Below, piece by piece: positions 5,962 to 6,012 of a stretch of DNA of 6,012 nt. Numbering within the stretch: position 1 is the stretch's first letter; each line of letters opens with the position of its first letter. The stretch is from an uncultured Oscillochloris sp. (GTDB taxonomy: Bacteria > Chloroflexota > Chloroflexia > Chloroflexales > Chloroflexaceae). The stretch spans positions 1-6,012 of the forward strand of contig CAIRFY010000100.1 of the NCBI GenBank assembly GCA_903877945.1, in the 5' to 3' direction. Under the pieces are notes generated by a model, which saw only the letters and a list, made by a program, of their open reading frames with translations, searched no databases and was not told the origin of the DNA. Position numbers and translations under genes: made by a program.

Positions 5962-6012
5962 GGCGGTGAGGCGAGGTCGCGGTGAGGCGGTGAGGCGAGG
6001 TCGCGGTGAGGC
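5951..6012. repeat. 24-base tandem repeat overlapping the cbiL stop
   Basis: A 24-base unit occurs at 5957-5980 and identically at 5981-6004, and a third begins at 6005-6012, where the window ends. Each unit is three 8-mers: ggtgaggc, ggtgaggc, gaggtcgc. A further partial copy (tgaggcgg, 5951-5958) forms the last codons of cbiL, so the array seems to have grown from the 3' end of the gene. The unit is a multiple of both 3 and 8. Its full length is unknown. Confidence 0.9.

Noticed and set aside
5951..6012. Start of a CRISPR array
   Set aside because: The units are directly adjacent with no unique spacers and have internal 8-base periodicity, so it is a simple tandem repeat.

Overview
This GC-rich window carries the start of an anaerobic (early cobalt insertion) cobalamin biosynthesis operon under a cobalamin riboswitch. 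The recognisable order on the + strand is riboswitch - cbiX - cbiC - cbiD - cbiET - (opposite-strand gene) - cbiL. CbiX together with CbiD marks the oxygen-independent pathway. The gene order, codon use and G/C-rich palindromic interspersed repeats suggest a Chloroflexota bacterium, perhaps a relative of filamentous phototrophs such as Roseiflexus or Oscillochloris. This lineage call is an inference from memory of similar genomes, not a search.

Layout. Positions 1-41 are the cut end of a palindromic repeat that recurs, in opposite orientation, at 4426-4537. A strong extended -10 promoter (113-121) leads into a cobalamin aptamer (153-279). The aptamer is followed by a hairpin that buries a Shine-Dalgarno sequence (285-316), a possible 38-codon leader ORF (317-433) and an intrinsic terminator lying inside that ORF (371-397). 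Then cbiX, cbiC, cbiD and cbiET follow with 1- to 11-base overlaps, so they are almost certainly one transcript with coupled translation. The CbiE-CbiT fusion contains a linker partly encoded by a 7-base tandem repeat.

After cbiET the operon is interrupted by the composite palindromic repeat and by a more AT-rich gene on the - strand (4559-5200) for a nucleotidyltransferase-fold protein related to AbiEii/MenT-like toxins. The pathway resumes at 5218 with cbiL. Immediately after the cbiL stop a 24-base tandem repeat starts and runs off the window.

How the genes work together: CbiX puts cobalt into sirohydrochlorin. CbiL methylates C20 of the product, CbiD methylates C1, CbiE/CbiT methylate C5 and C15 and remove the C12 acetate carboxyl, and CbiC moves the C11 methyl to C12 to give cobyrinate. 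CbiF, CbiG, CbiH, CbiJ and CbiA are needed but are not in the window; they may lie downstream of 6012.

I found no wholly new system. The most interesting points are the layered riboswitch / leader ORF / terminator arrangement, the slippage-prone heptamer repeat at the CbiE-CbiT junction, and the toxin-like gene inside the operon.
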